Positions 1 to 6,826 of a stretch of 9,359 nucleotides of DNA are shown in pieces (within the stretch, counting starts at the first letter, position 1; each line of letters starts with the position of its first letter). The notes below the pieces were generated by a model. The model was not told the DNA's origin and did not search any database. It worked only from the letters and a program-made list of their open reading frames with translations. The DNA is taken from positions 1-9,359 of the forward strand of contig CAYLOP010000123.1 in the NCBI GenBank assembly GCA_964385305.1. Reading direction: 5' to 3'. The DNA is from CAYLOP01 sp964385305. Its GTDB lineage: Bacteria; Chloroflexota; Anaerolineae; Anaerolineales; E44-bin32. The position numbers and the translations under genes are program-made.

Positions 1-28
1 GTGATCGATTTTAGCTGCCCGAAATTCT

Positions 29-229
29 CTAAACGTCGTACTCGTATTCCTCCTCTTCGACATCTTCTAGGTCATCCCATATATCCTCTGCCCAGTCCAA
101 TTCGATGGGAGATTCACCGACCACTTTGAGTGATGCACCGCATGAAGGACATGTTACAAGACTCCCAATCTGCGGGGCGACATCGAACCGGACATCGGCG
201 TCACATTCCGGGCAATACCCCTTTGTCAT
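29..229 (-). CDS. LysW-like small zinc-ribbon protein with an acidic tail
   Basis: A 66-residue protein with two CxxC pairs (C6/C9 and C27/C30) spaced as in the zinc ribbon of LysW, the amino-group carrier protein of lysine and arginine biosynthesis, followed by the family-like stretch LKVVGESPIELDW. Canonical LysW ends in EDWGE, and its terminal Glu side chain carries the substrate. Here the protein continues into an acidic tail ending EEEYEYDV, so the attachment Glu is absent. I therefore read it as a LysW-like zinc ribbon and not a proven carrier; a general zinc-ribbon protein is the alternative. The ATG is preceded by GGAGG with 5 nt spacing, which fixes the start. No other lysine or arginine gene is next to it in the window. 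Confidence 0.8.
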   Translation of the reverse strand: MTKGYCPECDADVRFDVAPQIGSLVTCPSCGASLKVVGESPIELDWAEDIWDDLEDVEEEEYEYDV

Positions 230-261
230 TTCATCCTCCGTTAGGGTTTAATTACGTCCGA

Positions 262-267
262 ATAATA
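262..267 (-). promoter_or_regulatory. Possible -10 box for the LysW-like gene
   Basis: TATTAT on the minus strand lies about 35 nt upstream of the LysW-like start codon. No convincing -35 box is found 16-18 bp further upstream, so this is weak evidence on its own. Confidence 0.25.
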
Positions 268-298
268 CGGCGAAAATGTACTAACTATGTATGATGAA

Positions 299-345
299 CG
301 TATGAAAAACGTAGCAAGAAGGCTCCCTGCGTATCAAAAACGTAG
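299..345. repeat. Pair of 16-bp direct repeats upstream of the LysW-like gene
   Basis: CGTATGAAAAACGTAG (299-314) recurs as CGTATCAAAAACGTAG (330-345) with one mismatch and a period of 31 bp, close to three helical turns. The pair lies upstream of the LysW-like gene, on the far side of its candidate -10. A two-site operator is possible, but no regulator is identified. The rest of 230-497 shows nothing else that I can support. Confidence 0.45.
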
Positions 346-497
346 AAAAATAGAAACTGCTATGCCATGGGTAGGACTTTGCAATGAACAGGGAGAAGCA
401 CCGTCAGGGAAATGGTTAGAAATCGACGGCGCTTGTCGGTGGTTTGAGGAAATCTTGTCGGCATACTTGGGCAGAATATTTCGCGCTCGGATGTATC

Positions 498-1679
498 CTA
501 TGGAATCGGGACTTCGGCGGGTTTATCGGGGCGATACGAGTTGCCGCCGCAGGACCAGTTCCAATCGGTGATGTCGATGCCCTGGAGGTGCTGGTTTGGA
601 CCGACGTGCACAACTTTCAGCGCCTGACCGCAGGAGGGGTTCTGACCGGTATATGCACCGGTGACGTAGGGGATACCGCCGACACCCTTCGCGTAGGCGA
701 CTACATGGTAATTTCCCGGCGGGACTGTCATCTGGTAGTAGGGGTGTGTGAGTGTGGTGTGGATCCACCACCACGTGGCGTCCTCCAGGTTGAAGAACAT
801 CACCGCGACGGGTACACCGTCCCCGCCCGTGGAAACCGGATCATTAAGGTAAGGCGGGGCGGAGGACATTTCGACCATGCCTGCGATCACGCCTGGCACA
901 CTGCTGGCTCTCTCCTCCGGGCTGAGTGTGGCCGCCGCGACCTGGGTGGGAGCTGCAGGGAGCGGTTTGGCGTTCGGGTCGCGCCAGATGTGTGGGGCGA
1001 TCCACAAGGCCTGATTCTCGTTCTGATCCCATTCGCCGCGGACGGTGAGTATAAACTCGACCGTCTGTCCGGCAAGAAAACTCAGGTCCACATCGACCTG
1101 GCTCGTCGCGCCGGCGGCCGTATCCTGATCCTCGAAGGGCCTAAACCCGGCGGGTTCAGGGATGTGCCGGAACAGACCTGAAGCGTCGTAGTAATCCAAT
1201 GCGAAGGATACATCGCAGGGCGTTGCGCTCTCCTGGCAGGCCAGCGTCGACCGGAAGACGTCGCCCGGGTATACGGTGAAGGGCGGGTAGGCGCCGAAGA
1301 TGCCGCCAAAATCGCTTTCGTAGGCTGGGATCGTAAGCAAGGCGGGAGCATCCACCAGCAAGCCGCCTTCGGTCTTTGTCCCATCGACCCGTCCCACATA
1401 GCCGGCGCCGGTATCGGCCGGGTCACCCGGGCAAAGCAGGTACTCGCCGCTGTTCGACCACGTTGCGGTGCACACCGTCGCGACGAAGTCCAGCGCAACT
1501 TCCTCCGAATTCGGGATTACCACCTCCAGGGTAGATGGCGTCGGTGTGGGCGGTGGAGAGGTGGGGGGTAGGGTTGGCGGGGCAGTCGGTGGAGCGGGAG
1601 ACGGTGACGGTTGGATGGCGGTTGGGGTGGAACAGGCTGCGAGCAGACATGCCACGAGGAAACCTAAGCTGCGTTTCAA
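498..1679 (-). CDS. Secreted lipoprotein with Pro/Thr linker and beta-rich domains
   Basis: A 393-residue lipoprotein if translated from a TTG at 1679. This start has the SD AGAAGGAG (1687-1694) with 7 nt spacing and a promoter just upstream. An in-frame ATG at 1814 lies upstream of that promoter and is unlikely. The product begins with a short lysine/arginine n-region, a hydrophobic core and a lipobox LAAC (Cys16), so it should be lipidated and exported. A Pro/Thr/Ser linker (about residues 17-50) follows, typical of a spacer holding a domain off the membrane. The middle part (about 55-240) is rich in alternating hydrophobic and polar residues, with several Cys, and looks like a beta-sandwich. 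The C-terminal part (about 260-393) contains VPPGNYHVVAYA, as in carboxypeptidase-regulatory-like or Ig-like folds. I recognise no catalytic motif. Function unknown; surface binding or a cell-envelope role is a guess. Confidence 0.8.
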   Translation of the reverse strand: MKRSLGFLVACLLAACSTPTAIQPSPSPAPPTAPPTLPPTSPPPTPTPSTLEVVIPNSEEVALDFVATVCTATWSNSGEYLLCPGDPADTGAGYVGRVDGTKTEGGLLVDAPALLTIPAYESDFGGIFGAYPPFTVYPGDVFRSTLACQESATPCDVSFALDYYDASGLFRHIPEPAGFRPFEDQDTAAGATSQVDVDLSFLAGQTVEFILTVRGEWDQNENQALWIAPHIWRDPNAKPLPAAPTQVAAATLSPEERASSVPGVIAGMVEMSSAPPYLNDPVSTGGDGVPVAVMFFNLEDATWWWIHTTLTHPYYQMTVPPGNYHVVAYAKGVGGIPYVTGAYTGQNPSCGQALKVVHVGPNQHLQGIDITDWNWSCGGNSYRPDKPAEVPIP

Positions 1680-1686
1680 GATCGCA

Positions 1687-1694
1687 CTCCTTCT
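1687..1694 (-). promoter_or_regulatory. Ribosome binding site deciding the TTG start of the lipoprotein gene
   Basis: On the minus strand AGAAGGAG precedes TTG at 1679 by 7 nt. This, with the immediate KR plus hydrophobic core, selects TTG over the in-frame ATG 45 codons upstream. Confidence 0.7.
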
Positions 1695-1716
1695 ACGGTT
1701 ATCGGATGAGGGCTTA

Positions 1717-1745
1717 TTTGTAGTGCAATCCCCGATCGAAGTCAA
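1717..1745 (-). promoter_or_regulatory. Sigma70-type promoter of the lipoprotein gene
   Basis: Minus strand: TTGACT (1740-1745), 17-bp spacer, TACAAA (1717-1722). The -35 matches the consensus in 5 of 6 positions and the -10 in 4 of 6, with ideal spacing. Transcription would begin near 1710, giving a leader of about 30 nt before the TTG start. Confidence 0.55.
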
Positions 1746-1814
1746 TCGGTCTGGTCGTATCGGGCCCGCAAATTGCAACGATGATGGATCAAATCTCCTT
1801 TTCGGGTTGGGCAA

Positions 1815-2240
1815 AGGGGGGGGTAGAATGGGCGATAGTGTAAGTTATTAAGATAGGCTATGCTAAGGTTGTGTGAATTCCGTTCCTAGGCAGGGTTTAC
1901 GGGAGCGTTTTGCCCGGCTTGGGAGAGATGCGGCTAGTCTGTTTAGTTTGTGCGGGGTGATTTCAGCCATCCTTTTACCAGGCTGTCGATGTAGGAGGAT
2001 AACATTCACAACAGGATCGTGATTTGCGGCAGAATACGTTTCTGCTGTTTAAGGTATGATTGAGCGAGCGATAGTGGATTAATATTGCGATGCCCGGTGT
2101 TCTTATCCAATGAATTTTCATGCTGGGGACTTTTCGAAGCGAGCGGGGATAGCAATCGTCCACAGTCAACTTAATAGATTGTATGCCTCTGTTCCCAAGG
2201 GCGTAGGGTGGGTTGTTATGAGTGAGAGGCGTATTTGAAT
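1815..2240. other. Intergenic stretch without a supported gene
   Basis: This stretch separates the divergent lipoprotein and GGDEF-like genes. An SD-like AGGAGG occurs near 1993-1998 (+), but no normal start codon follows at proper spacing. Short open frames on both strands have no family-like composition. I see no RNA gene or strong terminator. Confidence 0.4.
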
Positions 2241-2268
2241 TTGCTCTAGCCGGAATCAAGTTTATGAT
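2241..2268 (+). promoter_or_regulatory. Candidate promoter of the GGDEF-like operon
   Basis: TTGCTC (2241-2246), 16-bp spacer, TATGAT (2263-2268). The -10 matches 5 of 6 and the -35 4 of 6 consensus positions. Its place upstream of the ATG at 2363 fits the shorter version of the downstream gene, with a leader of about 90 nt. Confidence 0.35.
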
Positions 2269-2362
2269 TTCGTCTCTCGCCATTTATAGAAGCGATGAAC
2301 GGTACGCCTGCTGTACAGGTCAGTATGTCGGTGAGTTTGTTGAGGAGCGATCGATAGGAACC

Positions 2363-2983
2363 ATGACTAGTGATCCGAACGAAGACATTCAAAAGCTGGC
2401 TGAACTCTTGGCGCTTGCTATTCGGCTTGATCCTCCCCTTTACCAAAAGGTGATGGAGCTCGCTACGAAAGATCAGCGCTCCGGTGCCGTTACAAGTGAT
2501 CTGATTGAAGGAGGGCTGGAATCGGATCTCGGAAGAGCGCGCTTGTTTGGTTATGCTTTGAGTGTCTTGATCTTGACGATTGAGTTGTCATCGAAGATCA
2601 ACGACGCTATGCTATCGATGCTTGATGATCGCGCGAAAAAGCTCGTTGTCCTGAAACTTCGATCGCTTTTACGGGAAACGGATTGGATTGCCGTTTATCC
2701 TGAAGACAGGCAGCTTCTGGTTGTCATGCCCGGATGTCCTGCTCGGCACTTATCCCTTGTGGCGGAAAAGATTAAAGAGGCTACTCAGGATCTCACACTT
2801 GAACTCCCGGAGGACATAGAAACACCACTTCGCGTTGCACTTGCCGGGGTTGTCATCCCTGACGGGAACGCGACTGTTCAGGAAGTACTCGATAACCTGG
2901 AGAGCGTAGCACAGCGTTCGGTGGACAAGCGTGAGGGGGAACCGGTGATCGTCGAACTTCTTCATGGTAGAGAATCAAAATAG
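2363..2983 (+). CDS. Degenerate GGDEF-domain protein, probably no cyclase activity
   Basis: A 206-residue protein from ATG 2363; the open frame extends to 2222, but the family-like part and the candidate promoter favour the internal start. AGGAA lies only 2 nt from this ATG and GAGGAG 15 nt away, so the ribosome site is not ideal. From about residue 32 to the end it follows the layout of diguanylate cyclases (GGDEF family): ELATKDQRSG aligns with the usual ATxDxLTGLxNRR segment, LGRARLFGYALSVLILTIE with the RARRxGxPLSLLLLDID strand, KIND with FKxIND, and SLLRETDWIAVY with the strand before the signature. The signature itself is PEDRQ (113-117) in place of GGDEF, and the metal-binding Asp of the DID motif is Thr or Ile (TIE). 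Both changes should abolish c-di-GMP synthesis. It has no signal peptide, membrane segment or sensor domain, only a short helical N-terminus. A role as a GTP or c-di-GMP binding or protein-docking domain is inference. It is followed by 3007-4170 in a likely operon. Confidence 0.75.
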   Translation: MTSDPNEDIQKLAELLALAIRLDPPLYQKVMELATKDQRSGAVTSDLIEGGLESDLGRARLFGYALSVLILTIELSSKINDAMLSMLDDRAKKLVVLKLRSLLRETDWIAVYPEDRQLLVVMPGCPARHLSLVAEKIKEATQDLTLELPEDIETPLRVALAGVVIPDGNATVQEVLDNLESVAQRSVDKREGEPVIVELLHGRESK

Positions 2984-2997
2984 GCGCTCTCTGCGCC
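2983..2997 (+). other. Small hairpin between the two genes of the operon
   Basis: GGCGC and GCGCC are separated by a 5-nt loop (TCTCT), starting at the last base of the stop codon. There is no U-run, so it is not a terminator. It could affect coupling or mRNA stability. Confidence 0.3.
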
Positions 2998-3006
2998 GGT
3001 GCAAAG

Positions 3007-4170
3007 ATGAAGAGAAAAAGCAAGAAATCCGACCAAAAGCAAGAGAAAAGAAAGTCCAAGCTTTATGTGTATTTCCAAGCTAAGATGGAGGATTATCAAT
3101 CCCATCTTGATCACGCCATCGCTTTGCCGGAAACCATCACATTGAAGTGGGAATCACTCTTGGCAGAAGTGGTGGGCTATCGGCTCTTGCTGATGGAGCT
3201 TTACGACCACCCGAGGAAAATCGATAAGACATTGTGGGAAGACGTTGAAGGATGTAGGGCGAAGAAGGAACGCTTCCTAAAAAGCCAGTTTCGTTTCTGG
3301 ATGCGGATTCCATGGTTCCTCCGCCGGCGAATCAGACAGTATGAAAGCCTGGTTGCTGAGCTCGATGAGCACATCGCCTTTGTGGACAAGGCCAAGAAGG
3401 GCGCTCGGTTCTACAGCAAAATGCAGAAAGGCAAGTCGATCAAGAAAGAGTCGGTTGTACCGGGCGGTGAATCGGTTAGCGATATTCGGGATAGTTTACA
3501 CGCACTCATCAGGGTGCTGCACTACCTTTTCTTACGTGAGAAGATGGGGCAGCCGGTCACTGCCGGTTCGAGTGTGCTCCATCTCGAGGATGCACTCTTC
3601 TACTGGGAAAATGAGTTGCGAATTATCGCCGCATATATGAGAGATGGCGGGATTTCCAAAGACCGGTTGGTGCAAAACATCAACGATCTTAGAAACCGAC
3701 TCCAGGAAACGCCATCACAAGCGCAGCTTGTACTGGATTTCGAGATGCGCATGCTCAGCCTGCTTAAGCTCACCAAAGCATACCAGATGGCCGGCAAGGA
3801 TAATGTCCCCAGCGACGTGCTGGTGGAGCTCCTGAGAAGTTTTGACGAGGATATTCCCTTCGCTTGGGCGCGCGGCCAATGGGAGACACTTGAACGATCT
3901 CTTCTAAAATCAAAAGAGCTGATCATCAGTGTGGAAGCCTTTCTGAGATTCGGACGGTTCATGGATGCGGCTTCGCTCGCGGACGAAACGGACGGAAGCG
4001 GCGTACGGGATTGGGCTAGAAATCGATGGAATGGACCTGCCAGCGGGAGAACTTTTCAGGCCGATTCAATTAACGATGAAGCCGTCGAAACGCTTCTCGA
4101 GGAGATGCTGGCGAGACATTTAGGTGATGAAGATTCGTCACTGGGAGGGATGGGGGAGGTAGGGGGATAG
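3007..4170 (+). CDS. Unrecognised helical protein, partner of the GGDEF-like gene
   Basis: A 387-residue protein I cannot assign to a family. The first 20 residues are very basic (KRKSKKSDQKQEKRKSK), without hydrophobic core, so it is not a secretion signal. The body is rich in Leu, Glu, Lys and Arg and should be almost entirely helical, with long amphipathic stretches (for example 45-70, 105-130, 155-180, 215-260 and 270-310). A basic, aromatic patch RFWMRIPWFLRRRIRQY (about 95-112) could touch a membrane or nucleic acid. The end is acidic and then Gly-rich (GGMGEVGG). No transmembrane segment, Walker motif or metal site is visible. It starts 23 nt after the GGDEF-like gene on the same strand, with no promoter between, so co-expression is likely. 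There is no strong SD before the ATG, consistent with translational coupling. Function unknown. Confidence 0.7.
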   Translation: MKRKSKKSDQKQEKRKSKLYVYFQAKMEDYQSHLDHAIALPETITLKWESLLAEVVGYRLLLMELYDHPRKIDKTLWEDVEGCRAKKERFLKSQFRFWMRIPWFLRRRIRQYESLVAELDEHIAFVDKAKKGARFYSKMQKGKSIKKESVVPGGESVSDIRDSLHALIRVLHYLFLREKMGQPVTAGSSVLHLEDALFYWENELRIIAAYMRDGGISKDRLVQNINDLRNRLQETPSQAQLVLDFEMRMLSLLKLTKAYQMAGKDNVPSDVLVELLRSFDEDIPFAWARGQWETLERSLLKSKELIISVEAFLRFGRFMDAASLADETDGSGVRDWARNRWNGPASGRTFQADSINDEAVETLLEEMLARHLGDEDSSLGGMGEVGG

Positions 4171-4232
4171 GAACGAAGGAGATCGGCAAAGGAAAACCGC
4201 ACAGCGGATCGAAGGGGGATGAAACCACCCGA

Positions 4233-4261
4233 TAGTCACCTCTGTGCTGCATCGCTATAAT
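4233..4261 (+). promoter_or_regulatory. Promoter upstream of the kinase remnant
   Basis: TAGTCA (4233-4238), 17-bp spacer, perfect TATAAT (4256-4261). The -35 is only 4 of 6, but the -10 and spacing are ideal. It lies 23 nt before the position of the lost start codon of the kinase remnant and appears intact. Confidence 0.5.
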
Positions 4262-4262
4262 A

Positions 4263-4278
4263 GCTCCCAGATGGGAGC
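4263..4278 (+). promoter_or_regulatory. Perfect inverted repeat just after the -10, containing the SD
   Basis: GCTCCC-AGAT-GGGAGC is a perfect 6-bp inverted repeat. Its right arm contains GGGAG, the probable SD of the kinase remnant. It could be a repressor operator overlapping the transcription start or an RNA hairpin hiding the SD. Which of these applies cannot be told from sequence. Confidence 0.45.
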
Positions 4279-4283
4279 CACAC

Positions 4284-4719
4284 ATAGCCGGCAGACTTTT
4301 CATCGGGATCGACCTCGGAACAACACATCTTAAGGCTGGGGTTTATGACAAGCATCTGGTATGCCTTTCCAGTGCTCGGCTGCGAGTGCAGGAAGCGGGA
4401 CGCGGCTGCTGGGGTGCGAATACACGCTGGCACGCAGTCCAGCGTATGTTGGCTGACCTATTGCGTGGCGTGGATTGCTCGCGAATGGCGGCGATCGGTG
4501 TCGCCGGCATAGCGGAGGCCGGATGCCTGCTAGACCGGCAGGACGCACCAACCACACCTATCCTACTTATGGCACGATCGGCGCGACGTGCGCCAGGCTG
4601 AGATCGAGGGTCACCTGCGGGCGATCAGCGGGCAGCACATGACGAGCGTGCGCTTGCTGGCGAAGTGGCGTTGGCTCGTGGATCACGGCGCGGCTGGAAT
4701 GACGCAATACGTGGGCTAA
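4284..4719 (+). pseudogene. Decayed FGGY-family carbohydrate kinase, N-terminal part
   Basis: Remnant of a sugar kinase that would phosphorylate a pentose, hexose or related polyol with ATP. The first frame reads xAGRLFIGIDLGTTHLKAGVYD, with the phosphate-1 loop DLGTT of the FGGY/actin-like ATPase fold. It continues through AAIGVAGIAEAGCLLD, the strand matching the IGIsGq...llD segment of FGGY kinases, to PILL near 4568. The reading then shifts by one base, and the next frame continues correctly with WHDRRDVRQAEIEG, the family WxDxR motif, and LLAKWRWLVDH before a TAA at 4717. Three lesions are visible: an ATA at 4284 where ATG is expected (GGGAG lies 6 nt before it), an extra base near 4561-4569, and loss of everything after about 145 codons of a family usually near 500. 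The substrate cannot be named. The single-base lesion could be a sequencing error, but the truncation could not. Confidence 0.75.
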
Positions 4720-4748
4720 AGCATGCAGCATGTTTATAAGTTGGAATC

Positions 4749-4763
4749 ATTTGGTTGCCAAAT
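4749..4763. promoter_or_regulatory. Short perfect inverted repeat, operator-like
   Basis: ATTTGG-TTG-CCAAAT is a perfect 6-bp inverted repeat with a 3-bp centre, upstream of the small membrane protein gene. No promoter boxes could be placed confidently around it. Confidence 0.25.
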
Positions 4764-4819
4764 ACCCCCTTGAGGGAAGGGTGATGCAAGGCATTTTCTT
4801 GGAGGTATGAGATCGGGAA

Positions 4820-4978
4820 TTGTGTTTTTTGAACTTTGTAATTATGGCGGTCATCATCGGCGCGGTGGGGATCATCGTAAACTTTGTAACCGTTCCTTTT
4901 TTGAGTGGACTTGCTTTCTGGCTTGTGGTCATCGGCTTCGTTTTACTCGCATTGGCTACGGCACTAAAAGGTCTCTAA
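4820..4978 (+). CDS. Small two-helix membrane protein
   Basis: The frame ending TAA at 4976-4978 encodes a very hydrophobic peptide of 44-52 residues with two predicted membrane segments, NFVIMAVIIGAVGIIVNFV and GLAFWLVVIGFVLLALATAL, joined by a short TVPFLS turn and ending in LKGL. The start is uncertain. TTG 4820 gives 52 residues and lies 14 nt after GGAGG (4801-4805); TTG 4829 gives 49 and ATG 4844 gives 44. A different possibility is ATG 4807 in another frame (MRSGIVFF), which would join this frame by loss of one T in the T6 run at 4825-4830, giving a smooth 56-residue protein. A strong terminator follows 18 nt after the stop, which supports a real transcription unit. It is a typical small membrane protein of unknown function. 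Confidence 0.55.
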   Translation: MCFLNFVIMAVIIGAVGIIVNFVTVPFLSGLAFWLVVIGFVLLALATALKGL

Positions 4979-4996
4979 ATCCAGGCAACATCACGC

Positions 4997-5036
4997 TCAG
5001 GCAGCGTAGGGGTCCGGCGCTGCCTGATCTATTTTT
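4997..5036 (+). terminator. Rho-independent terminator after the small membrane protein gene
   Basis: TCAGGCAGCG (4997-5006) pairs perfectly with CGCTGCCTGA (5018-5027) across an 11-nt loop and is followed by TCTATTTTT. The T-run is only on the + side, so it ends + strand transcription and separates it from the convergent sulfatase-like gene. Confidence 0.85.
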
Positions 5037-5085
5037 AATGCAAACTTCGCGCGGCGGATTGTGTTCCCTGAAGGATGCCGTGCAG

Positions 5086-6726
5086 CTACTCTAATTCATC
5101 GTTGACAAGCGTGAAACTGTAGTCGTTTTGCGTGGGCCAGTAGCTGTGGTAGACACGGTCCTCGAGCAGCGGGATATTTCCCCCATAGGCGCAATTAAAG
5201 ACGACACGGAAGCTGTTGACCGGCGTGATGCTCGGGTAGAGGTCGTCGGCGCATTGCGGTGGGAGCAGGTATGCGTTGAGGATGGCCATGCGCTGGCGCA
5301 CACCCTCGCCGGAGCGGCCCATCCATCCAGGCGCCGCACCAGAGCCGTGATCGGCTTGCAGAATGATGATGGGCATCGTGTCAGAGCGCTGAAGGATGGC
5401 TTCGATGAGCGCTTGCACTCTACTCGTGATGTAGATCGCCTGGTCGCGATAGTGGGTGGCATCCTTGGATCCCATGCTCGCTGCAGGTGGCTCGGCGAAG
5501 GTGAAAGTGCCATCCTGACTCAGTGCACCTCCCTCGATGTCGAAGAGGTAGGGATGATGCGGGGAGACGATGTGGACGAATGTAAAGGTCGGTTCTGGTA
5601 TAGCCGCGACCTCTGGAAGCGTCTCAAATTGGAAGAGGATGATCTGACGCATCAAGTCGAACGGCTCGCTGGTTCGCGTACGCGTCCAGGCTTGGAGGTC
5701 GCCAACCGAGAGATCCCACAATACCAAACCCAGCGAGGAACGCAGGAGCATGCTTTCGAAGGCGTTCATCGAGAACGATTCTGTTGCCCTTTCAAGGTCT
5801 ACTTCATCGGGCGCCAGAAAGATGTCGGCGTTGACAACTTCTGTGTTAATATAACCGCTGCGAAACCCGACTGTCGTATAGCCGAGTCCCTCCAAGGTTT
5901 TGCGGACCAAGCTGTCGCTGATACGACCAGCGAAGATACCAGGGTAGGTGCCAGGGAGGAGGTCCAAACCCAGGTCTTGTGCGAAGGTCATATTGAGCGA
6001 AGATGCAAGCGAAAGGGAGGTCCAATTGTGGTTGCTATGGGATCCCTCGGCTACATAGAAGCCTTTCGACCGGAGGAAGTCGAGAAAGTCCGAGTTGTCA
6101 TACCCGAAGTACGCTAACATGTGATCGGAGCGGGCGTAGCCGTCCAGGATGATGTAGTAGACATCGGGCAGGGGGGCGTCGGTCGGCGGTTCGACCTGCA
6201 GCTGCAGCATGATGGCGTCCAGGGATCGAGGGTCGCCCTGGTCCTGGATGTTCAGGCGATAGATTGCCAGGTTGACCAGCGGGACAACGAGCAGCACGGC
6301 GGCGGTCACGGTGAGGAACTGGTTGGCGAGGCGAGCATCCGGCTTTCGGATTGCAACCCACCAGATCGATAACCCGAGCAGAAGGACCGTGAGGGGGAGC
6401 AGGTGGCGGTGGCGGCCCAGGATGAATGCGCCGATACGGATGTGCTCCAGGACGGCGTAGACGTGGCCATAGGATGTGCCGATCAGCACGAAGATCGAGG
6501 TCAGCAGAGCGGCGCGCGGCCACTCACGCAGGAGGGCGCGCAGGATCAGGAGTAGAAGCAGTGCTGCCAGCGGAAGGACGAGAAGCGACCTCCCAGCCTG
6601 GATCAGGGGGATCTCTCCCTTGTTCTGCGCCAGCAACCCCAGCACGGCGTATAGGCTGAACAGGATGGGATGGATGACCCAAAGCCGCCATGTGAGTGTG
6701 CCTTGGGGGTTGTCAGTAATATTCAT
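5086..6726 (-). CDS. Membrane-anchored sulfatase / alkaline phosphatase superfamily enzyme
   Basis: A 546-residue protein. The N-terminal third has about five hydrophobic segments (roughly 18-34, 44-63, 73-92, 108-125 and 137-155), followed by a catalytic domain that should lie outside the membrane. From residue 188, DVYYIILDGYARSD is the first metal-binding motif of the sulfatase/alkaline phosphatase fold (Asp195). NHNWTSLSLASSLNM (about 232-246) carries the likely Thr/Ser nucleophile (Thr236). SPHHPY (388-393) and QADHGSG (457-463) supply further metal and active-site residues. The order resembles LTA-synthase-like and phosphoethanolamine-transferase-like enzymes more than classical sulfatases, as there is no CxPxR motif for formylglycine. 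The substrate is unknown; modification of an envelope lipid or polysaccharide is inference. No strong SD is seen before the ATG. A tandem partial copy lies upstream, and the gene is convergent with the small membrane protein gene. Confidence 0.85.
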   Translation of the reverse strand: MNITDNPQGTLTWRLWVIHPILFSLYAVLGLLAQNKGEIPLIQAGRSLLVLPLAALLLLLILRALLREWPRAALLTSIFVLIGTSYGHVYAVLEHIRIGAFILGRHRHLLPLTVLLLGLSIWWVAIRKPDARLANQFLTVTAAVLLVVPLVNLAIYRLNIQDQGDPRSLDAIMLQLQVEPPTDAPLPDVYYIILDGYARSDHMLAYFGYDNSDFLDFLRSKGFYVAEGSHSNHNWTSLSLASSLNMTFAQDLGLDLLPGTYPGIFAGRISDSLVRKTLEGLGYTTVGFRSGYINTEVVNADIFLAPDEVDLERATESFSMNAFESMLLRSSLGLVLWDLSVGDLQAWTRTRTSEPFDLMRQIILFQFETLPEVAAIPEPTFTFVHIVSPHHPYLFDIEGGALSQDGTFTFAEPPAASMGSKDATHYRDQAIYITSRVQALIEAILQRSDTMPIIILQADHGSGAAPGWMGRSGEGVRQRMAILNAYLLPPQCADDLYPSITPVNSFRVVFNCAYGGNIPLLEDRVYHSYWPTQNDYSFTLVNDELE

Positions 6727-6816
6727 TTCAATCTACATCTTCTTCTATGAAAAACGTGCATGCGCTGCTGGACATGTCGCAGGCCAGTGAACGTAGATGG
6801 CCGTTGGATCAGCTGT

Positions 6817-6826
6817 NNNNNNNNNN
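6817..6826. other. Scaffold gap of 10 N
   Basis: Ten undetermined bases. The left edge is the leader of the first sulfatase-like gene and the right edge is inside codon 54 of the second copy, so a 10-base gap cannot hold the remaining 490 or so codons of an intact paralogue. The N-run is probably a placeholder of arbitrary length. Confidence 0.95.

Noticed and set aside
287..571. A 94-codon open frame on the + strand
   Set aside because: It overlaps the 3' end of the lipoprotein gene, has no good SD, and its last part is plain antisense of coding sequence. The first part contains the direct repeats.
444..1181. A 245-codon open frame on the + strand
   Set aside because: It is antisense to the lipoprotein gene, which has a lipobox, SD and promoter. 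The + frame has no family-like sequence and is rich in Gly, Arg and Asp, as expected of a shadow.
1680..1814. An upstream extension of the lipoprotein gene to ATG 1814
   Set aside because: A promoter and a good SD lie inside this extension, and it would put 45 hydrophilic residues before the signal peptide.
1975..2283. A 102-codon open frame on the - strand
   Set aside because: It has no SD or family-like composition and overlaps the candidate promoter of the GGDEF-like operon.
2222..2362. A 47-residue N-terminal extension of the GGDEF-like protein
   Set aside because: The extension has no domain-like pattern and contains the candidate -35 and -10 boxes; the homologous part starts well after ATG 2363.
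5128..6117. A 329-codon open frame on the + strand
   Set aside because: It is exactly antisense to the sulfatase-like gene, whose metal-binding motifs are clear. The + frame has no recognisable motif.
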